Assembly: GCF_013306565.1 (NCBI RefSeq)
Contig: NZ_PZPO01000001.1
Span: forward strand, 434,001 to 498,000
Direction of reading: 5' to 3'
Origin: Hyphomicrobium sulfonivorans
GTDB lineage: Bacteria; Pseudomonadota; Alphaproteobacteria; Rhizobiales; Hyphomicrobiaceae
Length of the DNA stretch: 64,000 nt
Shown: one piece after another, positions 1-7,490 of the stretch
Layout: every line of letters starts with the position of its first letter
Position numbering within the stretch: the first letter of the stretch is position 1
Position numbers and translations under genes: made by a program
Notes under the pieces: model-generated
Databases searched by the model: none
What the model saw: the letters and a program-made list of their open reading frames with translations, nothing else
Told to the model about the DNA's origin: nothing

Positions 1-384
1 AACGTCGTTCCGCTGGCCGAGCGCATCAGCTTCATCAAGCCCGGCGATGATGTTGTTGCCGGCGTTCGCGCTATCGAAGCCTATGGCCACACGCCGGGCC
101 ATCTGGCCTTCCATATCGAGAGCAACGGCAATCGCCTGCTGCTGTGGGGCGACTGTGCGCACCATCAGGTGGCATCCCTCGCTCGCCCGGACTGGCACTG
201 CGTGTTCGACGCCGATCGCGAACAGGCAGCCAAGACACGCAAGCGCGTGTTCGACATGGCCGCGACGGAGAAAATCGCCGTCGCCGGTTATCACATGCCG
301 TTCCCGTCGGTTGGATATGTTGTTCGCGATCCGGCTGGCGGCTACCGCTGGTTGGCGCATACCTATCAGCTCAACACGCCTTGA
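1..384 (+). CDS. MBL-fold metallo-hydrolase, C-terminal part (5' end outside window)
   Basis: The reading frame is open from the first base and stops at the TGA ending at 384, so only about 127 C-terminal residues are present. They carry a GHTPGHLAF segment followed by a buried-strand aspartate in LLLWGDCAHH and a late histidine in AGYHMPFPSVG. These are the third, fourth and fifth metal-ligand motifs of the metallo-beta-lactamase superfamily. The first HxHxDH motif would lie upstream of the window. The AGYHMPFP ending is typical of secreted or periplasmic members of this fold close to quorum-quenching lactonases and arylsulfatase-like hydrolases, but the substrate cannot be told from this fragment. 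The fold assignment is fairly secure and the specific activity is open. Confidence 0.8.
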   Translation, partial: NVVPLAERISFIKPGDDVVAGVRAIEAYGHTPGHLAFHIESNGNRLLLWGDCAHHQVASLARPDWHCVFDADREQAAKTRKRVFDMAATEKIAVAGYHMPFPSVGYVVRDPAGGYRWLAHTYQLNTP

Positions 385-577
385 TCGCGCGGGCGATTGA
401 CGAGCACCTATGCGTTGGATTAGCTGGCGGTGGGCCGATGCAGCCTGCCGCCTGCACCCGCAAGGGTACGGTGAAAGCATCGAGATACGGCAATGATCCA
501 TTCGGCTTTTGCTGCGAACGGATCGGCAATGCAGGCGCTGATCGCTTCCGTTCGCACGCAACGCGAAAGGATCAACG

Positions 578-1162
578 ATGCGTACTTTCATGGACGCCAA
601 AGCCATGGCGCGCGCTCTGCGCGATGCGATGGCAGATCGCCAGACCGCCGACCTAACCCACAGCGAATGCCTGGAGATCGTCGCCAGACAGTTCGGCTTG
701 CCGGACTGGAACGTGCTGGCGGCTAAGATTGCAGCGGCGGAGCACACAGCTTCCGTCACCGCTGCGTCCGCAAGCACAATACGGTTCAGCTCGACAATCC
801 CAATCCTGCGCATCTTCTCGGTCGAGAAGGCGATGGAGTTCTATGTCGATTTTCTCGGCTTCATGATCGATTGGGAGCACCGGTTCGGCGACAACTTCCC
901 GCTCTACGCGCAAGTCTCGCGTGCTGGCATAAAGCTGCATCTTTCCGAGCATCACGGCGACGCCAGCCCCGGTTCAACCGTGTTCATCTGGATGCGCGGC
1001 ATCGCCGCCTATCATCAGGAGCTGCTCGGCAAGAACTACAAATACTATCGGCCGGGGCTCGAAGAGGCGGTATGGGACGCGCAAATGATGCAAGTGTCCG
1101 ACCCGTTCGGCAACAGGCTGCGTTTCAGCGAGCCTAACAGCCCGGACGATCCACGCGCCTGA
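578..1162 (+). CDS. Glyoxalase/bleomycin-resistance (VOC) superfamily protein
   Basis: A 194-residue protein in two parts. Residues about 1-50 resemble the short helical glyoxalase-related N-terminal domain (MDAKAMARALRDAM, then FGLPDWNVLAAKI). Residues about 65-190 form one VOC module: a start of the type IPILRIFSVEKAMEFYVDFL, a middle strand IKLHLSEHHGD, and the closing VSDPFGNRLRFSE, which is the usual C-terminal signature of bleomycin-resistance-like VOC proteins. The ATG at 578 is preceded by AAAGGA at a good distance. A metal-binding His/Glu set is only partly evident, so an enzymatic role is not proved. It is probably a small-molecule binding or resistance-type protein. The 193 bases upstream show no other gene. 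Confidence 0.85.
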   Translation: MRTFMDAKAMARALRDAMADRQTADLTHSECLEIVARQFGLPDWNVLAAKIAAAEHTASVTAASASTIRFSSTIPILRIFSVEKAMEFYVDFLGFMIDWEHRFGDNFPLYAQVSRAGIKLHLSEHHGDASPGSTVFIWMRGIAAYHQELLGKNYKYYRPGLEEAVWDAQMMQVSDPFGNRLRFSEPNSPDDPRA

Positions 1163-1277
1163 TGCTGCCGCGCGCTTAACCCTGCGATTACCATGCAACG
1201 GCGCAGCGGCTGGAGACATCTGGCCGCTGCGCGTTGGCGCCCGATTGACCCGCCCGACAACCGCGCTAGATTTATGC

Positions 1278-1360
1278 GTGAGGCAACGTCCTCGCCCCGC
1301 AAACAAGCGTTTACGGGTTTCCACGTCGGGACGGCCCGGCTCTCAAAAGAGGAGGGCCGA
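1278..1360 (+). promoter_or_regulatory. Candidate guanidine-responsive leader (mini-ykkC/guanidine-II-like) upstream of sugE/gdx
   Basis: Two hairpins lie between the VOC gene and the exporter. The second, 1325-1340, is a six-pair stem (one G-T pair) closed on the tetraloop ACGG, which fits the ACGR loops that define guanidine-II RNAs. The first, 1278-1295, pairs GTGAGG with CCTCGC around the loop CAACGT, which does not fit ACGR. The 3' arm of the second hairpin (CGGCCC) can instead pair with GGGCCG at 1354-1359, which overlaps the GAGGAGGG ribosome-binding site. Ligand-stabilised folding would therefore free the site. Guanidine-II RNAs are known to control SugE/Gdx exporters. One good loop and one poor loop make this a candidate only. 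Confidence 0.35.
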
Positions 1361-1362
1361 TC

Positions 1363-1683
1363 ATGGCCTGGATTTCGCTTTTCATCGCCGGCGTACTGGA
1401 GGTCGTCTGGGCCTTCTTCATGAAGCAGTCGGACGGCTTCACCCGGCTTACGCCGTCAATCATCACCTTTATTGCAATGTTCGCGTCGTTTGCCTTGCTG
1501 GCATACGCCATGCGCCTGCTGCCGCTTGGCACAGCCTATACGGTCTGGACCGGCATCGGCGCGGTAGGTGCGTTCATCGTCGGCATTGTCGTGCTGGGCG
1601 AGGACGCCAGCGCCATGCGCATGCTGGCCGCCGGTCTTATCGTCAGTGGCATCGTGCTGATGAAGTATTCATCCAACGCATAA
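1363..1683 (+). CDS. sugE: Small multidrug resistance family guanidinium exporter (Gdx/SugE)
   Basis: A 106-residue inner-membrane protein of four transmembrane helices, the normal size of SMR transporters, which work as antiparallel dimers. The essential membrane glutamate is in helix 1 (GVLEVVW, about residue 13). The stretch [17 protein letters not shown] and the [14 protein letters not shown] signature of helix 3 are those of the SugE/Gdx branch, not the EmrE branch (which has W-S-G). Known Gdx members exchange guanidinium for two protons. The ATG at 1363 has a strong GAGGAGGG site that can be masked by the leader hairpin described separately. There is no partner SMR gene beside it, which fits the homodimeric type. 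Confidence 0.9.
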   Translation: MAWISLFIAGVLEVVWAFFMKQSDGFTRLTPSIITFIAMFASFALLAYAMRLLPLGTAYTVWTGIGAVGAFIVGIVVLGEDASAMRMLAAGLIVSGIVLMKYSSNA

Positions 1684-1739
1684 AGCTGAGCGCGCAGATC
1701 GCAAACGCGATGCGACGTGCGACGGCCGAACTGGCCGCC

Positions 1740-1940
1740 TTAACCTGCGGTCAGACGGTCTCGCTCGGCAAGCAGCGCATCAAGCTTGGCCTGCTGATCG
1801 GAAATGCGGTCGGCCGTCAGCTCTTCATTCGCGGCGCCGGAATATCCTGCGGCCTGCTCCACCAGCTCACGCAGGTTATCGCGGATGATGGCAATGCGGC
1901 CGTCGATATCGGCCAGCACATCAGGATCGACATCAGCCAT
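1740..1940 (-). CDS. Small conserved hypothetical protein, predicted helical
   Basis: A 66-residue protein with two heptad-like helical stretches (DIDGRIAIIRDNLRELVEQ and ISDQQAKLDALLAERDRL) separated by a short glycine-containing turn. This suggests a helical hairpin or dimerising coiled coil. It has no signal peptide, membrane segment or cysteine. The start is supported by GAGGT six bases before the ATG at 1940. It ends 56 bases from the convergent sugE gene. I do not recognise a named family. Its well-behaved codon usage, clear ribosome-binding site and charged, non-repetitive composition argue that it is a real gene. Confidence 0.6.
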   Translation of the reverse strand: MADVDPDVLADIDGRIAIIRDNLRELVEQAAGYSGAANEELTADRISDQQAKLDALLAERDRLTAG

Positions 1941-2054
1941 TGAAAACCTCGCGAAGCTTTAGACTGCAGCAGCGCGCGCAGCCGACAAGTCTGCGCGCAG
2001 ATGAATGTACGGCGACAGTGTTAAGCAACGTTAAGCGCATAGCGCGCGCGCAGC

Positions 2055-2279
2055 TCAGGCGAATGGACCGGTGCGACGGACCGCAGGGCGATAAACGCCG
2101 GCGTCGGCATCCCATACCAGCGCACCAAGATCCTTCGGAACGGTGGCGAGCGGATCATTACTCACCATTTCTTCCTGCGAAGCATCGACTCCGGTGGCGC
2201 GAGCGACTTCACGCGCAATCCATTTAACGCCAGCCACGATACCGGCGCCAATGAGCACAACAGCGATCAAATGCGGCAT
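2055..2279 (-). CDS. Small single-pass membrane protein, unknown function
   Basis: A 74-residue protein from the ATG at 2279, which has GAGGGAG nine bases upstream. The open frame extends further 5' but that part is arginine-rich and lacks a site. Residues 3-19 (HLIAVVLIGAGIVAGVKW) form one N-terminal transmembrane helix, followed by a charged cytoplasmic or periplasmic tail with a conserved-looking LGALVWDADAGVYRP motif. It lies 37 bases downstream of the S49 peptidase gene on the same strand, so the two are probably cotranscribed. That makes a role in envelope protein quality control possible, but no function can be assigned. Confidence 0.6.
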   Translation of the reverse strand: MPHLIAVVLIGAGIVAGVKWIAREVARATGVDASQEEMVSNDPLATVPKDLGALVWDADAGVYRPAVRRTGPFA

Positions 2280-2316
2280 TGGCTGAACTCCCTCAACAGA
2301 GCGATCGGACGTCCAC

Positions 2317-3159
2317 CTAGAGGCCGAAGCGCGCCCACAAGCCGCGAGCCTCAATGGCGGAAATTATATCGTCGGCAAAAGCAAACCGCCCGCCAGTTAA
2401 TTCCCCGTAACCTGTGGCAGCGGGAGATCGCCGCAGCCTTGACAAAAGACCACCACGATCCAGCGGAACTGGTTTCAATCGAACCTTTTCACCGTAAAGC
2501 TCACGCATCTTTGAACGAACGTCGGCAATGCCGTCGATGAGCCCAAGGTCAACGGCCTTCTGCCCCGACCAGAACGCTCCGGTGAACAGCTCGCCATCCT
2601 CCGCCTTTAACTTGCCGGCGCGGCGCTGCTTCACCACGCCAATGAAAGCATCGTGCACATCCTGCTGCAGCGCCTTGATGCGCGCCACATCCTGCGCGCG
2701 CTCGGGCAGGAACGGATCAAGCGTGTCCTTCATCTCGCCAGCGGTATATACGCGCCGCTCGATGCCGAGTTTCTCAATCGCCTTTTCGAAACCGAAGCCG
2801 GCCGAAATCACGCCGATAGAACCGACGATGGATGACGCGTCGGCATAGATCTCATCGCCCGCAACAGCGAGATAATAGCCACCTGACGCGGCCGCATCTT
2901 CGCAGAACACGTAGACGGTTTTCTTCTTCTCGTCGGCGAGCTGGCGGATGCGCTTGAAGATCAGGCTCGACTGCACCGCCGAGCCGCCCGGCGAATTGAT
3001 GACAATCGCAACCGCGGGGCACTTCGACAGCTCGAACGCCTTTTCAATCGCCGATGCCGCCGTGCCGATGGATAGCCCCGGACGCAGCGGTGTCGCCATT
3101 CCGATTGGGCCTGAAAACCGCAGCACCGGAACAACTGTATTCTGGCGAAGAAACCACAT
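2317..3159 (-). CDS. S49 family peptidase (SppA/SohB-like signal peptide peptidase)
   Basis: A 280-residue serine-lysine protease of the ClpP/crotonase fold, of the short SppA/SohB type. Motifs in order are VINSPGGSA (about residues 53-61, oxyanion and substrate strand), ASGGYYLA with the nucleophilic Ser near residue 92, SIVGSIGVI, and AGEMKDTLDPF with the general-base Lys near residue 144. Known members clear signal peptides and degrade membrane proteins. No transmembrane anchor is visible at the N-terminus (MWFLRQNTVVPVLRFSG), so it may act at the cytoplasmic face. The ATG at 3159 has GGAGG nine bases upstream. Using a more upstream codon would run into the dispersed repeat at 3205-3306, so I reject it. 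Confidence 0.9.
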   Translation of the reverse strand: MWFLRQNTVVPVLRFSGPIGMATPLRPGLSIGTAASAIEKAFELSKCPAVAIVINSPGGSAVQSSLIFKRIRQLADEKKKTVYVFCEDAAASGGYYLAVAGDEIYADASSIVGSIGVISAGFGFEKAIEKLGIERRVYTAGEMKDTLDPFLPERAQDVARIKALQQDVHDAFIGVVKQRRAGKLKAEDGELFTGAFWSGQKAVDLGLIDGIADVRSKMRELYGEKVRLKPVPLDRGGLLSRLRRSPAATGYGELTGGRFAFADDIISAIEARGLWARFGL

Positions 3160-3204
3160 CCCTTGCTGCCTCCTGGCATGTTTGAAACTGGGTGCGCGCA
3201 AAGA

Positions 3205-3306
3205 TCTAGAATCTTTCAGCATTTCGTTGAATCACGGAAAGGCTTCTAGATGTCTGTTGTGCCGTGCTTCTTGTCGGAAAACCGGTTCCCACTTTTCCGG
3301 AAGCAC
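3205..3306. repeat. Bimodular palindromic dispersed repeat, copy A
   Basis: Two adjacent inverted repeats. Module 1 runs from TCTAGA at 3205 to TCTAGA at 3245-3250, with CTTTC/GAAAG inside. Module 2 begins GTGCTTC at 3264 and ends GAAGCAC at 3306, with CGGAAAA pairing with TTTTCCG inside. Nearly the same arrangement recurs at 39695-39791, and a diverged one at 45889-45991. Mosaic palindromic elements of this general kind are common between genes in Rhizobiales. This copy lies between the methyltransferase and S49 peptidase genes, so the element would be transcribed and could fold in the mRNA. Confidence 0.8.
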
Positions 3307-3405
3307 TCTGAGGCGCGCGCACCGAAAGAACCGTTATCGAATTTGAGTTGCAGCTCCAGCATGCGCGCTGCGCGACACGCAAGGCAGTCGCTCCCGGTTG
3401 GCCGA

Positions 3406-4245
3406 TCACTTCCCCATCAGCGGCAACAGAGGGCCGCCGTTGCGGAGTATTTCCTGAGCTTCAGGCGTAAATGCGTTTCCCTCTCCATGCAGGACAAAGC
3501 CCGGCAATATGCGCAGCGGCGCGCGGCTGCCCTTCACGCCGCGCATCAGCACCCGACTGGCCGGTTCGCCCTCTCGCGGATGCAGCGGCAGGAGCGTGAG
3601 CGCGCCGAAACGCTGCCCAAACGCCTGCAACAACTGCGGCAGCGCATCCGCCCGGTGCACCACAAGAGCGACCCCCAATGGACGCGCCATCCGAGCCATA
3701 AAACGCGCCCAACGCTCCAATCCGTCGCCGTCCATGGCATGCGCCCCGGCTTTAAGCCTGTCGGGAGCGAGGGTGCCAGCGCTGACGTCGTAATAGGGCG
3801 GGTTGGCAATGACATGCGAAAAGCTCTCGTCCTGAAGGCCGAGCGCGCGCAGGTCCGCCACCGCTGCCCCCACCGATCCGGCCATGGCACGAACCCGCCG
3901 CCCCAAATCATTGCGTTCGATATTGCGCGCAGCCAGTTCAGCGAGTTCAGGCTCGCGCTCCAGCAACGCGACTTCCGCCATGGGCAGACGCCGCGCCACA
4001 CACAGCCCGGCCGTGCCAACACCGGCGCCGACATCCAGAACGCGCAACGCACCGTCGCCCGCAGGCGCAACCCCCGCCGCTAGCATCACCGCGTCCAGTC
4101 CGGCCCGGTAGCCAGAGCGCATTTGCAGGAGGTTGAGCGCGCCGCCGAGAAAAGCGTCGTCGGTCAGATCCCGGTCGAACTCCGGAGCATCTGCCGCCCC
4201 GCTCAGGCGAGACGCCGCTTCGCCATCGCTGACTTCAATTGCCAT
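3406..4245 (-). CDS. tRNA1(Val) m6A37-type / small-domain SAM-dependent methyltransferase
   Basis: A 279-residue class I methyltransferase. The opening LTDDAFLGGALNLLQMRSGYRAGLDAVML is the hallmark of the TrmN6/YfiC group. It is followed by the SAM-binding loop LDVGAGVGTAGL, an acidic residue in VALLERE, and the amino-methylating motif NPPYYDV, which marks exocyclic-amine methylation (adenine N6 in known relatives). The start chosen at 4245 has GAGG eight bases upstream; the longer frame to 4356 has a basic leader with no support. It sits between the S49 peptidase and the DUF2007 gene on the same strand. The tRNA target is inferred from family similarity. Confidence 0.85.
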   Translation of the reverse strand: MAIEVSDGEAASRLSGAADAPEFDRDLTDDAFLGGALNLLQMRSGYRAGLDAVMLAAGVAPAGDGALRVLDVGAGVGTAGLCVARRLPMAEVALLEREPELAELAARNIERNDLGRRVRAMAGSVGAAVADLRALGLQDESFSHVIANPPYYDVSAGTLAPDRLKAGAHAMDGDGLERWARFMARMARPLGVALVVHRADALPQLLQAFGQRFGALTLLPLHPREGEPASRVLMRGVKGSRAPLRILPGFVLHGEGNAFTPEAQEILRNGGPLLPLMGK

Positions 4246-4378
4246 CCCGCGATCCTCGAAACCCGCTATTCGCCGCCAGGCCGCGCCCGCCAGCCATTGA
4301 TGCGTATTGTCACGCCGAAATGGGCAACCGGCCGCCCTGCGCCAAGTTTCCCACACCCCCGCCGGCCAAGGCGTTACG

Positions 4379-4603
4379 TCAGGTTTCGAGTATCCATTGG
4401 CCGAGATCCGCCTCGATCAGCAGCCTTTTTGCTGCTTCCCAGTGGTCCTCGGGGACCGAAACCCGCTGCGTAACTGCGCCAAGGCTGCCCTGGACGGAGC
4501 TCATGTTGCGGTCAAAAACAAAGGCATCAATGCCGGCTTCGCGTAATATCGCCAACAGGTAACTCAAAAGTATGGGGTCGTTAGTCGCCACGAGATCGCG
4601 CAT
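4379..4603 (-). CDS. DUF2007 domain protein
   Basis: A 74-residue protein covering essentially the whole DUF2007 domain: MRDLVATNDPILLSYLLAIL at the start, AGIDAFVFDRNMS in the middle and VSVPEDHWEAAKRLLIEA at the end. DUF2007 proteins have a ferredoxin-like fold related to PII-type domains and are thought to sense or signal, but no reaction is known. The start is taken at 4603 because family members begin at this point; another ATG at 4645 is possible. It is divergent from the polyprenyl synthase gene across about 100 bases, and lies upstream of the methyltransferase with which it probably shares a transcript. Confidence 0.8.
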   Translation of the reverse strand: MRDLVATNDPILLSYLLAILREAGIDAFVFDRNMSSVQGSLGAVTQRVSVPEDHWEAAKRLLIEADLGQWILET

Positions 4604-4707
4604 TGGGGTAAGATAAAACCAACTGCGCCTTGCGGCAAACTTCATGTGTGCTTGCGGGCTGCCAGACGCTATACCAACTGCAATAAAACCTGCTCGGAAA
4701 CAGGCCC

Positions 4708-5724
4708 TTGGCACAGATCATTCCCCTCGATGCCGCTCGCACCCCACCGGCCAGCTTGCAACCGCTGTTCGACCTGGTGGCCAGCGACATGGAGGCCATC
4801 AACCGCATCATTCTGGACAAACAGGTTTCAGACGTCGAGCTGATACCTGAGCTGGCCCACCATCTCATCGATTCCGGTGGCAAGCGGCTGCGGCCGATGC
4901 TGGCGCTGGCTGCCTGCAAGCTCTGCGACTACGACGGTGCCGGGCATGTTCGCGTTGCGAGTGCTATCGAGTTCATGCACACGGCCACGTTGCTGCACGA
5001 CGATGTCGTCGATGAAAGCGGCCTGCGCCGGGGCAAGAAGACCGCGCGCATGCTGTGGGGCAATCAGGCCAGCGTGCTGGTGGGCGATTTCCTGCTCGGC
5101 CAGGCTTTCCGCATGCTGGTCGATGTCGGCTCGCTGCCGGTGCTGAAAATTCTCTCCAACGCCGCCGCCGTGATTGCTGAAGGCGAGGTTATGCAGCTCG
5201 CCGCCGCCAACAACACCGCCACCACCGAGGACGAATACCTCGCGATCATCAATGCCAAGACGGCCGCTCTGTTCTCAGCCGCCGCCGAAGTGGGCGCTGC
5301 AATTTCGAGCCGCCCGGTAGCCGAGCAGATGGCCCTGCGCGCCTATGGCCGCAACCTTGGCCTTGCATTCCAGCTTGTCGACGACGCGCTCGACTATTCC
5401 GGCGACAGCGCCAATCTGGGCAAGTCAACCGGCGACGATTTCCGCGAAGGCAAGATCACACTGCCGGTCATCCTGTCGTTCCGCCGTGGCAACGAGGAAG
5501 AGCGCCAGTTCTGGAAGCGCACCATAGCTGAAGGCCAGATCAAGGACGGCGACCTTGAGCACGCCATCGGGCTGATGAAGCAGCACAAGGCGCTGGAAGC
5601 CACGATGGAGCGCGCCCGTTCCTATGGCGCCATTGCGCATGACGCTCTTGGCATTTTTTCCGACCGTCTGGAGAAAGCAGCCATGCAGGAAGTCATCGCG
5701 TTCTGTCTGCATCGCTCGCACTGA
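4708..5724 (+). CDS. ispB: Long-chain polyprenyl diphosphate synthase (octaprenyl/decaprenyl type)
   Basis: A 338-residue trans-prenyltransferase that elongates farnesyl diphosphate with isopentenyl diphosphate to make the side chain of ubiquinone. The first aspartate-rich motif is DDVVD at residues 98-102, preceded by GGKRLRP, and the second is DDALD at 225-229, followed by GKSTGDDFREGK. Unlike the ispA product at 46042, it has DDxxD with no two-residue insertion, and a small residue upstream of the motif, as expected for long products. The product length cannot be read directly; C50 is usual in Hyphomicrobiales. The start is a TTG at 4708, with an in-frame ATG at residue 28 as the alternative. 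Confidence 0.9.
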   Translation: MAQIIPLDAARTPPASLQPLFDLVASDMEAINRIILDKQVSDVELIPELAHHLIDSGGKRLRPMLALAACKLCDYDGAGHVRVASAIEFMHTATLLHDDVVDESGLRRGKKTARMLWGNQASVLVGDFLLGQAFRMLVDVGSLPVLKILSNAAAVIAEGEVMQLAAANNTATTEDEYLAIINAKTAALFSAAAEVGAAISSRPVAEQMALRAYGRNLGLAFQLVDDALDYSGDSANLGKSTGDDFREGKITLPVILSFRRGNEEERQFWKRTIAEGQIKDGDLEHAIGLMKQHKALEATMERARSYGAIAHDALGIFSDRLEKAAMQEVIAFCLHRSH

Positions 5725-5801
5725 AAAATCATCCGACCGGCCGGGCCGATATTGCTCACCCTGCGGCGGCATCCTAGAGTCGATCCGCTTTCGGAGAATT
5801 C

Positions 5802-6347
5802 GTGAGGAAAATGGCTGTGTCGTCGCTTCAGCACCACGTTGCGCGCATGCTCAAACCAGGCGGCTGGCTGTTGGCCTTGATCTGCTTCGCAGTGGCAGGC
5901 GCGGCCGCAGCCAAGGCGGTGTCTTCTCCCGGCGCGCTGCTGGCGCCGCGCCAGATTGCATCGGCTCAGACGCCGCTTTTCACGCTGGCCAAGCTTGGCA
6001 TCGGCGACATGAGCGCCAAGGAGCAGGCCAATCTCTGGAAGCTGGTGGATGAATACGCGACCGTCGATGCCTTGCAGGAATTTTGCGGCATCAAGCTGAA
6101 CCTGCAGCGGCGGGCCCTGAACGCCGTCGGCTCGTGTGTCGAAGCGGCGTCGCTGAAAAAGGTATTCTCCAAGTTCCGCTCCAAGAAGGGCGAATACCTG
6201 AAGCAGTGGCAAACGCTGCACGGCGAGGAAGAAGCCAAGAAAACGATCTGTGATCGCTTCAAAACGAAGCTGACCGAATACTCCAAGATCATGAGCGGCC
6301 AGATCAACGAAGCTGCCACCGCCTGCCGCAACTGCTTCTTCTGCTGA
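5802..6347 (+). CDS. Hypothetical exported or membrane-anchored protein, cysteine-rich C-terminus
   Basis: A 181-residue protein with a positively charged start and a hydrophobic segment (residues about 19-37, GGWLLALICFAVAGAAAA), which is a signal peptide or anchor. The rest is helical and lysine-rich with several cysteines: FCGIK, SCVE, ICDRF and a terminal ACRNCFFC. The paired cysteines suggest disulfides in the periplasm. The GTG at 5802 has GGAG in front; an ATG at 5811 is an equally good start. It lies 77 bases after the polyprenyl synthase on the same strand. I do not recognise the family. Confidence 0.55.
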   Translation: MRKMAVSSLQHHVARMLKPGGWLLALICFAVAGAAAAKAVSSPGALLAPRQIASAQTPLFTLAKLGIGDMSAKEQANLWKLVDEYATVDALQEFCGIKLNLQRRALNAVGSCVEAASLKKVFSKFRSKKGEYLKQWQTLHGEEEAKKTICDRFKTKLTEYSKIMSGQINEAATACRNCFFC

Positions 6348-6405
6348 TCGGAGTAAAAACGTTTTAGCTGGCGGGGAGCGGCATTGACCAATCCTGCAGC
6401 GCTGA

Positions 6406-7269
6406 TCACTCACCCAATATCACCGGCGCAACCCACCATTCGGGATGCTGCGCCTGCAGCGACGCGGCAGCCGCCCGTGCGCTATCTGCATCGGCGAATA
6501 TGCCGAAGCTGGTCGGCCCGGCGCCCGACAGCGCCACATAAAGACAACCTGTCACCGCAGTGAGCGCGGCTTCAACCTCAGCACACACAGGCATCACCGC
6601 AAGCGCTGGCGCATTCAGATCGTTGCCGACAGAACGCATATATTCCAGCAGCTCCGCCACATCGGCGAATGGCGGCAGCGGCGCGGGATCAACAGTCGGC
6701 CCGGAAGGCGGCAGCGAAAGCTGAGCGAACACCGCGCGCGTCTTGCCCATTGGCGCAGCCCCCATCGGGCACACCAACACCGCGTGCAAAAGCGGAAGGC
6801 CTGACACCGAAGCGATATGCTCGCCCACACCCCACACGAATGAAGAGCGGTTTGCCAGACAAACGGTGACATCGGCACCGAGGCACGCGGCGATATCATC
6901 CCAAGGCGCCGCGCTCGCGGGATTGACGCACCGGACCGCGCGCAGCACCGCGGCGGCATCGGCCGAACCGCCACCGATGCCGGCCGCAATCGGCAACAGC
7001 TTTTCAACCTCAACACTGCCCAGCGTCAGCCCCGGATCGGCAGCGGCAAGGCGCGCCAATGTCGTGTCGATCAGGTTGCCACCCGCTATCGCTTCGGCAA
7101 ACGCCCCGTGCATACGCACTGCTGTCGGTTCGCCCGAATGAAAGCGCACGTCATCGCCCACGTCGGCGAACACGATCAGGCTTTCCAGCGTGTGATAGCC
7201 ATCCGCACGGCGCCCCAGAACCCGCAGCGTCAGGTTGATCTTGGCGCGAGCGCGTTCCGTGATGGTCAT
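6406..7269 (-). CDS. ispE: 4-diphosphocytidyl-2-C-methyl-D-erythritol kinase
   Basis: A 287-residue GHMP-superfamily kinase, the family's normal length. It phosphorylates the 2-hydroxyl of CDP-methylerythritol in the non-mevalonate isoprenoid pathway. Seen in order are AKINLTLRVLGRRADGYH with the catalytic Lys10, the ATP-binding glycine loop LPIAAGIGGGSADAA (about 92-106), the catalytic-region aspartate in LGADVTVCL (about 133), and the C-terminal GAGPTSFGIF motif 3. It lies downstream of the TPR gene on the same strand, separated by about 220 bases that hold a strong hairpin, so it may have its own promoter. The ribosome-binding site is weak. Confidence 0.95.
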   Translation of the reverse strand: MTITERARAKINLTLRVLGRRADGYHTLESLIVFADVGDDVRFHSGEPTAVRMHGAFAEAIAGGNLIDTTLARLAAADPGLTLGSVEVEKLLPIAAGIGGGSADAAAVLRAVRCVNPASAAPWDDIAACLGADVTVCLANRSSFVWGVGEHIASVSGLPLLHAVLVCPMGAAPMGKTRAVFAQLSLPPSGPTVDPAPLPPFADVAELLEYMRSVGNDLNAPALAVMPVCAEVEAALTAVTGCLYVALSGAGPTSFGIFADADSARAAAASLQAQHPEWWVAPVILGE

Positions 7270-7403
7270 GTCGGATCACCCATCGTTGCCGCCGTGGCTG
7301 TCGAAGCTGAGGCCAGCTCGCAGCCTCTGTTTGCAACTTGCATCCATCGGCCTTTAACAACCAGCCACCGGCCGGATGCCTGCCTGCATAGGCGGCGAAC
7401 GCC

Positions 7404-7448
7404 GAAATGCAAAGAGCCCCCGATCTGATCGGAGGCTCTTTGCATTTC
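7404..7448 (-). terminator. Strong hairpin between the TPR gene and ispE, likely intrinsic terminator
   Basis: The arms 7404-7418 and 7434-7448 form a near-perfect stem (GAAATGCAAAGAGCC with its complement). It is extended by the self-complementary core CCCGATCTGATCGG, with slight mismatch. The stem is A/T-rich at its foot, as in many bidirectional terminators, but no long separate T run follows it. It lies 43 bases past the TPR stop and 135 bases before ispE. Confidence 0.6.
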
Positions 7449-7490
7449 AGTGCGTGACGAGGGATCGCAACAACCCGCAACCGCGCCGGA

